IMG/VR virus record: IMGVR_UViG_3300025410_000023
Coordinates: 1 to 55,072 of that record
DNA from: a virus
DNA length: 55,072 nt
Strand: one strand, 5' to 3'
The translations under genes and the position numbers were made by a program. This document shows, one piece after another, positions 1 to 9,175 of the stretch; the first letter of the stretch is position 1; each line of letters begins with the position of its first letter. The notes beneath the pieces are model-generated. The model ran no database searches and was not told the DNA's origin. It saw only the letters and a program-made list of their open reading frames with translations.

Positions 1-943
1 TGCTGCCAGTTGATGTATAAGTAGGTGCGCTTGTTCCTGCCGATACCAAAATTTGTCCAGCAGTACCTGGACCTGCAAATGCTGTTGTATTGGCAGCTGA
101 TTGATATACTATTTGACCAGCAGTTCCGCCGTACAATGTTTGAGCATTTACAGAACTATTAACATAGATGTTACTTGTATTTACAAAACTTGTAACACCT
201 GGAGCTGTTTGATAAAGAAATTGACCAGTTAACCCGCCTACAATATTTGTAGCACTATTAGCAATTAATGTACCGATTGTGTCATTAGTAACAATTAATG
301 ATTCATTAATAGAAATGCCGCCATTGGCTGACCCTGTAATAACAGTAGATCCAATATAAATTGATCCAGTAGTTACATACAATGAGTGAAAAGGATTAGT
401 AAGCGATCCTAAGTTAATATTATTATTACTAGGTAATACATTTTTAGATACAGTTAATGTACTATTGACAAATAATCCAGATTGTACATTATAATAAGGA
501 GCATTTGCACCTGTGTCTGCTTCTAGTGATTCATAATCTCCGTTAGCAGTAGATCCTACCAAATACAAATTATCTGAATTAAGTGGAGTATTGACAAATA
601 CATTGTTAGCATTAACACCTGACCCAGAAGTTAAACTACTTAGACTTGTCCAAGAAATATTAGTACCATCAGTGGCTAACACATAACCAGCGCTACCAAT
701 TGGAAGAAAACTGGTAGTATTGTTGGCAGATTGGTACGGTAAACTACCTGCGGCGCCACCTACCAAATTAATTGCATTGGTAACGGTGCCAATAGTACTA
801 ACCATCTCAGTTCCACCATGAGTTGACCCGTTGTGAACTCTAATTACACCTCTGTCAATATCGATGCTAAGTTCGCCAACCGCACCTACAAAATTATTAT
901 TCTGTGCTGTGGTTCCTCTTCTAAACTGTACTTGTGTTGGCAT
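1..943 (-). CDS. Tail-fibre-like virion protein with Mtd_N-type start (C-terminus cut off by window edge)
   Basis: The reading frame is open from ATG at 943 to base 1, so 314 codons are visible and the C-terminus lies outside. It begins MPTQVQFRRGTTAQ and goes on to GAVGELSIDIDRGVIRVHNG; this resembles the small N-terminal domain of the Bordetella phage major tropism determinant (Mtd_N), which is common at the start of phage fibres. It then carries three copies of a module of the type GGxxGxLPYQxxxxTTxF (around residues 55, 240 and 280) that recurs in the 1408-aa and 699-aa fibres of this window. No enzymatic motif is visible. It is the last visible gene of a minus-strand fibre series, 24 bp behind its neighbour. 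The role (fibre or tail decoration, host contact) is inferred from composition and context. Confidence 0.8.
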   Translation of the reverse strand, partial: MPTQVQFRRGTTAQNNNFVGAVGELSIDIDRGVIRVHNGSTHGGTEMVSTIGTVTNAINLVGGAAGSLPYQSANNTTSFLPIGSAGYVLATDGTNISWTSLSSLTSGSGVNANNVFVNTPLNSDNLYLVGSTANGDYESLEADTGANAPYYNVQSGLFVNSTLTVSKNVLPSNNNINLGSLTNPFHSLYVTTGSIYIGSTVITGSANGGISINESLIVTNDTIGTLIANSATNIVGGLTGQFLYQTAPGVTSFVNTSNIYVNSSVNAQTLYGGTAGQIVYQSAANTTAFAGPGTAGQILVSAGTSAPTYTSTGS

Positions 944-967
944 TTTATAATCCTATATCATTTATTT

Positions 968-1492
968 TTATACTAGTAATCCTAAATCTGTTGTAATTAA
1001 AGCTCCAGAAGGTGCCATACAATCAAAATTAACTTCTAAAGATACTCCGAACGCATCTGTTAATATTCCATCAGTTGGATAATCTTCGCCTAAACCATAA
1101 TCACCGGTAGGGAAAGGTGGGTATCCTGATCCACCTGGTCCACCTGATGCAGGTGTTGACCAATTTAAATTAGCATTTCCGTCTGTGGTTAATACCTGTC
1201 CATATCCGCCATCAACATCTGGCAGTGTATATATGGTTGATCTTGTTAATGTGGCTATAGATTTGAAACCTACATAATTAGAATTATTAGCATCATACAG
1301 GCCGAGTTTCCCGTTATTGGTTGCATAAAGATTTGATGCATGAACCGAGCCACCTGCACCAATGCCACCGCTTACAATTAACGCACCCGTGTTGGTAGAA
1401 TATGCTTCTACATTAGATAAAAATGTTGCTGTTGTAGTAACCACTAACCCGTGCTTAACTACAAAGTCCTTACTGACTGCTGATATTGCCAT
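968..1492 (-). CDS. Small fibre-like virion protein (174 aa)
   Basis: The start is placed at ATG 1492 (MAISAVSKDFVVKHGLVV) and not at the TTG 18 bases upstream. This N-terminus matches that of the 1408-aa fibre (MALTSLTQDFIVKAGLVV), and AAGGGAAG lies just before it as ribosome binding site. It contains one copy of the fibre module STNTGALIVSGGIGAGGSV (about residues 31-50), then a short segment VLTTDGNANLNW and a Gly/Pro-rich stretch (GGPGGSGYPPFPTGDYG, about 116-132). It looks like a minimal member of the same fibre family, sharing the N-terminal docking segment. A late promoter 43 bp upstream and a terminator beyond it suggest its own transcript. Exact function is not known. Confidence 0.75.
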   Translation of the reverse strand: MAISAVSKDFVVKHGLVVTTTATFLSNVEAYSTNTGALIVSGGIGAGGSVHASNLYATNNGKLGLYDANNSNYVGFKSIATLTRSTIYTLPDVDGGYGQVLTTDGNANLNWSTPASGGPGGSGYPPFPTGDYGLGEDYPTDGILTDAFGVSLEVNFDCMAPSGALITTDLGLLV

Positions 1493-1534
1493 TAGCTTCC
1501 CTTTCCACAAAACGGCTGCGAATTATATATTAAG

Positions 1535-1542
1535 TATTTATA
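1535..1542 (-). promoter_or_regulatory. T4-type late promoter
   Basis: Read on the minus strand this is TATAAATA, a perfect match to the T4 late (gp55-dependent) -10 box. It lies in the 123-bp gap upstream of the 174-aa fibre-like gene and just downstream of the terminator of the 1408-aa fibre gene. A gp55 homologue is encoded at 30655-31572. Confidence 0.7.
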
Positions 1543-1562
1543 CGCTTTGTTGTAAAACGATT

Positions 1563-1596
1563 TTGTAAAAAGAAAACAGGGTCCAAAGACCCTGTT
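1563..1596 (-). terminator. Rho-independent terminator after the 1408-aa fibre gene
   Basis: A perfect 9-bp stem (AACAGGGTC / GACCCTGTT, 1575-1583 with 1588-1596) with a 4-nt loop is followed on the minus strand by TTCTTTTTAC. It lies 20 bp past the stop of the 1408-aa gene. Confidence 0.85.
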
Positions 1597-1615
1597 AATT
1601 TGTGTTAATTATTGA

Positions 1616-4600
1616 TTAACAATAACTTTCCTCACCAGTTAAAATACTTTGACGTACTACATTTACTTTCATACTACTAGATGCATTATTTGGTTTAAAT
1701 GTTATTACAACATTGCCGCTGTTAATAGATCCATCAAATGTACCAAGTTCGCCGTTATTTGTAATAACACCGTACTGGCTGATATAAACACTTATACCGT
1801 CTTGTATAACCATCATTTCTTCAGTGTGTATATTTCCGCTATCAACAATTTGTACAATATATTTGGCACTGGTATATACTGAGGCATCCCAGGTATCAAT
1901 TGTTTTAGCAGTTGATCCGCTAAATCCGTTATATGTACCACCGGATTGCATACTATTAGTAATGAATACACCGTCAATTGTTTTGTTAATAGGTTCTTGT
2001 CCAAGGACATCGCCAGCATCATTCATACCAGTATACAGTATTTTACCAACTGCTACATTTCCTAATGCCTTGATACCTCCAGCTGTTTTAATACTTGCAC
2101 TAACTGAGCCTAGATTAGCTCCATAGCTAGATAAACTGGCGTCTAATGTACTCGATACAATAAATTTATTAGCATAAATTGTACCAGTTGATATAACATC
2201 AACAAAAGTACCAGTGTTACTGCTAATTGTATCTAGTCCAACCCCTTGCATAAAGATTGTACCATTTACATTTAAGTCACCACCAATCGTAGCCGTTGTA
2301 CCTACATATAAATCTTTAGCAATGCCAACACCACCTAGTGTTTGTATAGAACCTGCTGATGCAGATCCTAATGTTGGTGATGTACTGTTTACAAGTAATG
2401 CGTTTGTTACTGTAGCCGCGCTTAATGTTGCGCCACCATTAGCACTTAAGAATCCTGTAATTGTTTCATTACCTGTGACCGCAAGATCTCCACCGATTGT
2501 AGCTGTTGTACCTACATATAAATCTTTCTTAATGTAAGCACCGCCTTTTGTACCAATAGATGCTAGATCGTTTACACCACCTAATGTTGGCTCAGTAGAA
2601 AATACAGTAATATTTTGATTAATAGAAACCCCGCCGTCAACTGCCAAAGATCCATTACCACTGTAATCGGCACCAGTTCCGCTGGCAATCCAAACATCTC
2701 CACCAAAATAAGCACCACCAGTTATGGATACATCAGCACTTGTATTACCTTGTGAACCGCTGACTCCTGCACCACCTGAAAGCTGTGTTCCAAAATGTAA
2801 AGCTAGACCAACATTTGCACCGCCATTTGGCACATCTAAGGCTGGGCCTGCGCCAACATCACCTGATCCATTAATAATTGTACCAACAGCAACATATAAA
2901 CCACCGTTGGCTACTCTTAGAGCCGCATCAGTTCCGGATGCATTTTGTGCACCAGTAACTTCTATGTTAGTAACCTCCATTAACCCTGTACTACCGTATC
3001 CTGATGTTGGGTTGTATGTAAAGGTTGTATCGTCAACTAATTGGTTTGATCCATTGATGTATGGAACAGTATAAGTATTGCCATAATTTAATACAACAGA
3101 ACCGCTAGCTCCTAGTGTTAATGTACCGTTGTATGTTGACATATCAACATTGTATACTCCGGTTAAACTACCACCTGTCATAGTAATATCGCCAGCAACA
3201 CCGCTAATGTTTAAACTTGTTCCAACTGTTAGTGTGCCAGCACCATTATAAGTTAAACCACTACTGTCACCTAGTGTTCCAGATCCGTCTGTGTTATATA
3301 CAACACCACCCAAAGTTACTAATGCTGTATCTTTGAAACTAGTAACTGATAAAGTAGTACCATCAAATGTTAAATTACTGCTGCCTACTAGATACGATCC
3401 GTTGTAGTATGAAACTTCGTTGGTGCTTAAGTTCGTTGGATCTACATAAGGTGCAGTAAATACAGCACTTGAATTAGATACTCCGCCTAGTGTTAAATTA
3501 CCGCTGTTATCTAATGTTAGGGTAGAATCGCCACCTTGAGTTGACAATATAGCACCAGTGCTATTAACAACAACTAGTGTGTTACCAGCATAATCTAACT
3601 GCGAATATCCACCAGTACTATTACTATATAGTTCAATTCCTAATCCAGGAGTTGCTACAATTTGAGTATCAGCATTGCCAGGAGCATTGGTGTTAACACC
3701 ATATAATTGTAAATTACCATTAAGTTGTAGGTAATAGTTGTCATAATGCCATTCAAAGTTACTATCAAAAGATGTAGAGCTTGTGGCAATTTGATAAGGA
3801 ACTTCGTACTGTGCTCCTCCTGATAGATTGGCAGCTTCACTAGAATTACCTACTGTTGTACCACTGGCACTTTGCCAAGTAGCAGTTGTAGCACCTGCAA
3901 CCCAGGTTAAAACCTGACTATCTGCTGTACCTGCAGGAATAAATGTTGTTGAACCGTCAGCATTTTGAATTGGAATCTGACCAATAGCACCACCACGTAA
4001 ATTTGTGGCTGTGGTTACATTGGCAGTCAAAATGTTAGTACCCGAGTTGTAAGTCATTCCTCCAACATTAGTCAAGTTACCTTGTGAATCAGAGAAAACA
4101 ATACCGCCAGGAATATTCAAATCAGTTGCTTGTAAATAAGTACTAGATACTTTACCGTTAACATATACGTTACCATCAATACCAACTCCACCACTTACAA
4201 TTAACGCACCGCTTTGATAATCAGTACTTACTGTAGTATCAACCAATAGCATACTGCCAGCTTTTAATGTGGCATAAGTTTCGCCTACAAACACGCCAGT
4301 AGATGTAGTTTCAGTACCGTTACTATAGAATTCAAAATACTTAGTATCGTCGGCTAGTACAAAAGCCGCATTTAAGTCCTGGCCGTTATAGTAGTGGAAA
4401 CGAATACCAATATCCTTACCGTCGTCTACAGTCCACTGACCATCAACACCAGTTGGCGGAACATGTAATTCAATTAAGTTATCTGTATAAACTGTGTTTG
4501 TGCTGGAAACATAAGTTGTAGCACCTTGGAACCACACATCATTCTTGAATACTGCCTCGCCACTAACACTTAATCCACCATCAATTCCAACACCACCGGC

Positions 4601-5842
4601 TACATAAATTGAGTTACTTGCATTTGTTCCTGTATTACTAGCTGTATCCATTACAACTAAATTTTGACCAATATAGGCACCACCGTTGCTTAATACCAGT
4701 GTACCATTTTTACCGGTACTAGCACGAGTATTTCCATCAATCCAAACATTTCGATTAACATACAAACCACCAGCCTGAATGCTAACTGCCGAGCTACTGG
4801 TTGATCCACTGCTGGTAGGAGTATTTGAGCCTGTGACAATGACATTACCAGCACCAGTTGGTTGTAGTTTGATATTGATATCAGAAGCACTACCGTGTGT
4901 ACCTAAAATTACACCAGTGCCGGCATTTGAACCAGTAACAGTCAAATAGTTACTACCGCCGCCGACTACAGCAAAACCAGTGGTATTACCTACACTAGCA
5001 CTCTGTCCCAAGTTAAATGTAATATTACCAGTACCGCCTGAACCTACTACTAATCCTACTCCAGCCTCGCCACCTGCACGAATAACACCGTTTCCGCCAG
5101 TAGCTCCACCAAATACATTAACATAGTTAGGACTATTAGCACCTAGTGTAGATGTTCCGCCAACCCATAAATCTTGTCCAATGCCTGTTCCACCTACTAC
5201 TTGCAAAGCACCAGTTTGTGTTGTAGTAGCATTTGTGGAATCATTAGCTAAAACTTTCTTTGTAAATATTGCACCACCTGCTACAGTCAATGCTGGTGCA
5301 GGATCTGTTATATCTCCTGTACCTTGAACCTGTAAATCAGCACCTGTATAAACTGTACCAGTAGTTTCGTCTATAGTAATTGCTACTTTAGTAGTTCCAC
5401 TACCATTTTGAGAAAAAACTCTCAATTGATTTGCGGCATCAACATCAATATTCCAGGTGCTGTTTGATTGACCTGTTAATCCACCAATTCCTGCATATCC
5501 TAGTACAAGTTGTCCACCTTCACTTTGTCCAGCGGCATTAATAGTAACATAATTGCTAGCAGAAATAAATCCTGTAGCTGTTGTATTACCAGTTAATGCT
5601 TCAATTGTAAAACTACCGTTGCCGACATTAACATCGCCGGCAACGTTTAAAATATTTTGTAGATTTGAAGGACCGTATATGGTAGCAGTTGACGCTAACA
5701 TTAGGTCTTTAGCAAACGCGGCTGCCCCGTTTACTTGTAAAATTCCAGTATTACCGGTAGATGTTGTAGCAGGGTTTGTGATTCCTTGAACTACTAGACC
5801 TGCCTTAACAATAAAATCTTGAGTGAGTGATGTTAGTGCCAT
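1616..5842 (-). CDS. Large tail-fibre-like protein (1408 aa) with about 14 GG-type repeats
   Basis: The protein starts MALTSLTQDFIVKAGLVVQG, shared with the 174-aa protein. Through its length it carries about 14 copies of a loose motif of the form G(A/S)LxVxGGVGIxxDLxVxG, for example TGALQVVGGTGIGQDLWVGG, SGALIVSGGVGIDGNVYVNG and LGGVGIAKDLYVGT. Such arrays are typical of beta-structured fibre shafts of marine T4-like phages. The last about 110 residues (AKYIVQI, GVITNNGELGTF) match the C-terminus of the neighbouring 266-aa protein, so a shared C-terminal domain is likely. Composition is very rich in Thr, Ser, Gly, Ala and Val. GGGAAA before the ATG is the ribosome binding site. A distal-tail or fibre role in host contact is inferred. 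Confidence 0.8.
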   Translation of the reverse strand: MALTSLTQDFIVKAGLVVQGITNPATTSTGNTGILQVNGAAAFAKDLMLASTATIYGPSNLQNILNVAGDVNVGNGSFTIEALTGNTTATGFISASNYVTINAAGQSEGGQLVLGYAGIGGLTGQSNSTWNIDVDAANQLRVFSQNGSGTTKVAITIDETTGTVYTGADLQVQGTGDITDPAPALTVAGGAIFTKKVLANDSTNATTTQTGALQVVGGTGIGQDLWVGGTSTLGANSPNYVNVFGGATGGNGVIRAGGEAGVGLVVGSGGTGNITFNLGQSASVGNTTGFAVVGGGSNYLTVTGSNAGTGVILGTHGSASDINIKLQPTGAGNVIVTGSNTPTSSGSTSSSAVSIQAGGLYVNRNVWIDGNTRASTGKNGTLVLSNGGAYIGQNLVVMDTASNTGTNASNSIYVAGGVGIDGGLSVSGEAVFKNDVWFQGATTYVSSTNTVYTDNLIELHVPPTGVDGQWTVDDGKDIGIRFHYYNGQDLNAAFVLADDTKYFEFYSNGTETTSTGVFVGETYATLKAGSMLLVDTTVSTDYQSGALIVSGGVGIDGNVYVNGKVSSTYLQATDLNIPGGIVFSDSQGNLTNVGGMTYNSGTNILTANVTTATNLRGGAIGQIPIQNADGSTTFIPAGTADSQVLTWVAGATTATWQSASGTTVGNSSEAANLSGGAQYEVPYQIATSSTSFDSNFEWHYDNYYLQLNGNLQLYGVNTNAPGNADTQIVATPGLGIELYSNSTGGYSQLDYAGNTLVVVNSTGAILSTQGGDSTLTLDNSGNLTLGGVSNSSAVFTAPYVDPTNLSTNEVSYYNGSYLVGSSNLTFDGTTLSVTSFKDTALVTLGGVVYNTDGSGTLGDSSGLTYNGAGTLTVGTSLNISGVAGDITMTGGSLTGVYNVDMSTYNGTLTLGASGSVVLNYGNTYTVPYINGSNQLVDDTTFTYNPTSGYGSTGLMEVTNIEVTGAQNASGTDAALRVANGGLYVAVGTIINGSGDVGAGPALDVPNGGANVGLALHFGTQLSGGAGVSGSQGNTSADVSITGGAYFGGDVWIASGTGADYSGNGSLAVDGGVSINQNITVFSTEPTLGGVNDLASIGTKGGAYIKKDLYVGTTATIGGDLAVTGNETITGFLSANGGATLSAATVTNALLVNSTSPTLGSASAGSIQTLGGVGIAKDLYVGTTATIGGDLNVNGTIFMQGVGLDTISSNTGTFVDVISTGTIYANKFIVSSTLDASLSSYGANLGSVSASIKTAGGIKALGNVAVGKILYTGMNDAGDVLGQEPINKTIDGVFITNSMQSGGTYNGFSGSTAKTIDTWDASVYTSAKYIVQIVDSGNIHTEEMMVIQDGISVYISQYGVITNNGELGTFDGSINSGNVVITFKPNNASSSMKVNVVRQSILTGEESYC
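2273..2527 (-). repeat. Internal near-identical repeat in the 1408-aa fibre gene
   Basis: Two copies of a segment of about 45 bp coding KDLYVGTTATIGGDL lie at about 2273-2317 and 2483-2527, offset by exactly 210 bp (70 codons). The DNA is nearly identical (cctacatataaatcttt in both), which suggests a fairly recent duplication within the repeat array. Confidence 0.7.
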
Positions 5843-5856
5843 TTATATTTCCCTTG

Positions 5857-6657
5857 TTATACAACCATTCCGGTTCGTAGTACACTTATTAATTTTGTTG
5901 TTGCAGTAGACGGAGTGAAATACAATCTTACATTATTATCATTCTGTACATCTGCCGCAAAATTTCCTAATTCTCCATTAGTTGTTAATAATCCATACTC
6001 TGTAGCAAACACAGTTTGATTATTATCAACCAACAACAATAATTCTATAACTTGAAAATGTGCTGTAGGACCGGATCCAGAATCAATCTGTATCAAGTAT
6101 TTTGCGGCCCTATACTCAGCGATGCTGTAGGTGTCTATTATTATTGTCGCTGTGGTATTTACCGAAACTAGCGTAGAATCAAACACTGAGTCCGCAATTC
6201 TTAGGCTTTCTGCTGTGACTCTTCCACCAATTCCTACTCCGCCGTTTACAACCAAAGCTCCTGTGGTAGTTGAAGTAGAGTTAGTGAGGTTACTTATATA
6301 TACAGCATTCGTTGTTGAATTGCCTCTGTTAGTAACACTTTGTAATGTAGATGTATCGCTGATAACAGCATATCCAGTTGATGTATTAACGTTAATATCT
6401 GTTCCGGATTTGATTGTTGCTAGTACTGTAGAAGATGTTAATACAGAAATCCCGCCAACATAGATACTGTTACTATTAATGGCAACTGTAGTTGTTCCTG
6501 TACCTATAACAATAGTATTAGTTGCTGTTACAGTATTAAATGTTTGATTTCCACTATTGTATCTTAACCAAGCGTTTCCGCTCCATATATAGGTCATACT
6601 GCCTAATTTGTAAGTTTGACCTACTGAAGGATTTGATGGAAAATTTAATGAAGACAT
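5857..6657 (-). CDS. Fibre-like virion protein (266 aa)
   Basis: Begins MSSLNFPSNPSVGQTYKLGS and continues MTYIWSGNAWLRYN, the FPxxPxVGQxY...WxGxAW pattern often found at the start of phage fibre and adhesin proteins. One shaft module, TTTGALVVNGGVGIGGRV, lies near residues 131-148. The C-terminal about 110 residues (AAKYLIQI, FATEYGLLTTNGELGNF, VLRTGMVV) are related to the C-terminus of the 1408-aa protein. It lies 14 bp upstream of that gene in the same direction, so the two are probably co-transcribed. AAAGAG precedes the ATG. It may be a short fibre or an assembly partner with the same tip domain; this is inference. Confidence 0.75.
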   Translation of the reverse strand: MSSLNFPSNPSVGQTYKLGSMTYIWSGNAWLRYNSGNQTFNTVTATNTIVIGTGTTTVAINSNSIYVGGISVLTSSTVLATIKSGTDINVNTSTGYAVISDTSTLQSVTNRGNSTTNAVYISNLTNSTSTTTGALVVNGGVGIGGRVTAESLRIADSVFDSTLVSVNTTATIIIDTYSIAEYRAAKYLIQIDSGSGPTAHFQVIELLLLVDNNQTVFATEYGLLTTNGELGNFAADVQNDNNVRLYFTPSTATTKLISVLRTGMVV

Positions 6658-6667
6658 ATTTTACTCT

Positions 6668-8767
6668 TTATGCTATTTGTGTTATTTGTAACCAGAACCT
6701 ATCGTTACCATCTTGTATATACTGCATTTCTGCGGCAATGGTAGGATCTATCCAAAAATCTCCTACTCTAGGATTTGCTGGAGGAATACCATTGGCAGAT
6801 ACTGTAACTCTAGGTGAATATACTAGATTTTGTTCAAATGTGTTTCCGTCATTGCTATAGATACTACCTGGAACATTTAACACATTTGTACCTGTGACAA
6901 AGTAAGTTCCAGTAGTTTGAGTCGTAGTAACATATGTCAATGCAAGGTCACTGTCCAACGGACTATAATCTCCAATACTTTCAGTGAGTCCTAAATAATA
7001 TGTAGTGTCTGGTAATACATCATTAATGAATATACTAACAGCATTAGTAGAAGTAGATGAAGAAATATTATTAAGATTAGTCCAGGTTGCTGTTGTTCCG
7101 TTGCTAACAAGAACAGTATTTGCTAAACCAATTGGAATAAATTTAGTTATTCCAGTTGCTTGTTGATAAGGAATTCCGCCTACATTACCTCCGGCCAAAT
7201 TAGTTGAAGTTGTAATAGTTCCTGTGATAATTGCTTTAACTCTCATACCAGAGTAAACATCAACTTCACCAGTAATCATCATTCCGCCAGTGATACCAAC
7301 ACCACCTAATACCGTTAACGCCCCTGATGGTTCTAAAGAATTAACTGAACCTCCACTAACATATGCACTAAATCCTGTACCATTTACTGGTTGTAATAAA
7401 TTTTGGTCGTAATATAAACTAAAAGAAGTTGCTGTATTATAACTTGCATAATAAATTTGATCATTTAGTTCAGTTGTACCGACTATCCCTGTAATAACAA
7501 TTTCTGTACCTGTGCCAATTTCAAATACATCGCTTGTATATATAACTACAGGATTAGTTCGATTGACATTAATAACATTTGTTAGATAATAAGTAGCGGT
7601 AACTGCTGTCTCTAATCCAATACCTACATCACTGTTTAATTGAGTATATCCGTCACCATTATAATAATATGCACTGCCGATACTAATTTGATTATCTAAC
7701 CCGTCAACAAGTTGATCGCCACCAATAGCAATATTAGCATTACCGGATATCATATTATTGGCCACTTCGTGTCCAATTAATAAATTATAAGATCCTGTTG
7801 TAAGATTAACAGCGAGGTGATCACCTAAGAAAAAGTTTTGACGACCATTGATTAAACTTGATCCTGCACCATTACCAACTGCTATATTTGAATCATACAC
7901 TGCACTAACAGAAATTTCTCCACCACTAGCATAGGGAGTAAAACTAGATCCGTCTAGTGGAACGTTGGTGTTTATATCGTGATATAATCCAAGATTATTG
8001 CCTGTTAATGGTTTAACATAATAAACATTGTTGTTTAATTCTGTTGTCCCAACAATACCTGTTATTGTTACCTGTGTTCCAGTTATTAGATTATTTCCTG
8101 GAGCAACTACTGCGGTAGAAGTACTTAATATAACTCCAGTGATTGTGGCTGCTAGAAAACTATGATAAAAACCAATTTGACTTAATGCGCTATCGCCAAT
8201 AGCAATTGAATTTGATAAATCTGTACCAGAACTCAATGCATAGCGGCCAATAGCTATGTTTTTATAAGAAGTTTCAATTCCGGTTAATGCATCGTAACCA
8301 ATGACAATACTTTCTTGTCCATTATGTGTTTCATTAATTTGTGGAGAAGCAGTACCTTGAATAACAATGTTATTAAGTCCTTGCCATCCTTGTCCAATCG
8401 TCAACCCATTAACGTGAATATCTTCGCCTGTCCATAAACTGTTAGCAATTCCAACTCCGCCGTTGACAACTAATACTCCAGTATTTGTACTGGTATTTGC
8501 AATATTTCCTGATACAATAACTGTTCCTGTACCTGTACCAATGATTTGAATATTTTGATCTGACAAATTGCTGAACATTGTACCGTGATCAAATTGTATG
8601 TTACCTAAACTTGATCTATAAGTTGTTTGTAACAAAGAATCCGTAACAACGGTATATCCAGTACTGGTTGTATCAGTAGGAGGCAACTGAGGTTGTGCAC
8701 CTTTTAAATTAATATAGGTGTTACTTCCTCCTGATCTTAGTGTTGATCCACTTAGTAATTTTGGCAT
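6668..8767 (-). CDS. Fibre/adhesin-like protein with YadA-head-like repeats and two E1-FCCH-like domains (699 aa)
   Basis: After a shaft module (TGVLVVNGGVGIANSLW, about residues 96-112) there are YadA-head-like repeats: SIVIGYDAL, NIAIGRYALSSGT and NSIAIGDSAL near residues 155-200, with more (NIAVGNGAG, NLLIGHEVANN, NIAIGGDQL) at about 290-360. Two insertions of about 75 residues share the pattern VTITGIVGTTELNxxxYY...SLYxD...GxxFxxYxSGG (about 205-285 and 395-475); they resemble the FCCH domain often annotated in phage structural proteins. A GGxxGxIPYQ module follows near 540. The C-terminus has PANPRVGDFWIDP and FWLQITQI, a common phage fibre ending. GAGAAA precedes the ATG. It is probably a trimeric fibre or adhesin. 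Confidence 0.75.
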   Translation of the reverse strand: MPKLLSGSTLRSGGSNTYINLKGAQPQLPPTDTTSTGYTVVTDSLLQTTYRSSLGNIQFDHGTMFSNLSDQNIQIIGTGTGTVIVSGNIANTSTNTGVLVVNGGVGIANSLWTGEDIHVNGLTIGQGWQGLNNIVIQGTASPQINETHNGQESIVIGYDALTGIETSYKNIAIGRYALSSGTDLSNSIAIGDSALSQIGFYHSFLAATITGVILSTSTAVVAPGNNLITGTQVTITGIVGTTELNNNVYYVKPLTGNNLGLYHDINTNVPLDGSSFTPYASGGEISVSAVYDSNIAVGNGAGSSLINGRQNFFLGDHLAVNLTTGSYNLLIGHEVANNMISGNANIAIGGDQLVDGLDNQISIGSAYYYNGDGYTQLNSDVGIGLETAVTATYYLTNVINVNRTNPVVIYTSDVFEIGTGTEIVITGIVGTTELNDQIYYASYNTATSFSLYYDQNLLQPVNGTGFSAYVSGGSVNSLEPSGALTVLGGVGITGGMMITGEVDVYSGMRVKAIITGTITTSTNLAGGNVGGIPYQQATGITKFIPIGLANTVLVSNGTTATWTNLNNISSSTSTNAVSIFINDVLPDTTYYLGLTESIGDYSPLDSDLALTYVTTTQTTGTYFVTGTNVLNVPGSIYSNDGNTFEQNLVYSPRVTVSANGIPPANPRVGDFWIDPTIAAEMQYIQDGNDRFWLQITQIA

Positions 8768-8779
8768 TCTGTTTCTCTA

Positions 8780-9163
8780 TTATGAGTTAGCTGTCTCTAG
8801 TACACTTAGTACTAGTTGTAGTGTTCCTTCACGATCTGCAAAGGCACGTATACTATCTAAACTTTCAACAATCATTTTACCTGACAATGGAGTTCCTGCA
8901 TCATTGTTAGGAATTCCAAAATCTTTGACCAAATAACTATCTGTATTAGGCGCTTGGTACCCATTACCTTGAGCATCTGCTAGTACAGGTCTATTTCTAT
9001 GATGTATGAAACTAACATTTTGTGTTTGTGTTCCGATATTAGATACTTGCGCCATTAGTATAATAGCAGTAACACCAATAGGTGCTGTATATACAGTAGC
9101 GGTTGTAGATGTAGACAGTATAGATGTCTTAGTTTTAAACGTGTTTAATGGAAGCTGAGCCAT
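8780..9163 (-). CDS. Small conserved virion protein (127 aa)
   Basis: MAQLPLNTFKTKTSIL...TVYTAPIGVTAIILMAQVSN is a pattern I recognise from small virion proteins of marine T4-like phages; no enzymatic role is known. The ORF has AGGAAAG before the ATG and sits tightly between the 1815-aa and 699-aa genes (gaps of 12 bp), so it is probably co-transcribed and co-assembled with them. A compact beta-sandwich or decoration fold is plausible from the alternating hydrophobic pattern, but that is inference. Confidence 0.7.
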   Translation of the reverse strand: MAQLPLNTFKTKTSILSTSTTATVYTAPIGVTAIILMAQVSNIGTQTQNVSFIHHRNRPVLADAQGNGYQAPNTDSYLVKDFGIPNNDAGTPLSGKMIVESLDSIRAFADREGTLQLVLSVLETANS

Positions 9164-9175
9164 ATTCTTTCCTTA

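Noticed and set aside
1-943. Diversity-generating retroelement target, suggested by the Mtd_N-like start
   Set aside because: No reverse transcriptase and no template/variable repeat pair is visible in the window; Mtd_N domains are common in fibres without such systems, and the C-terminus is missing.
1493-1510. TTG start for the 174-aa fibre-like protein
   Set aside because: The six extra codons coincide with the Shine-Dalgarno for the ATG at 1492, and the ATG start aligns with the N-terminus of the 1408-aa protein.
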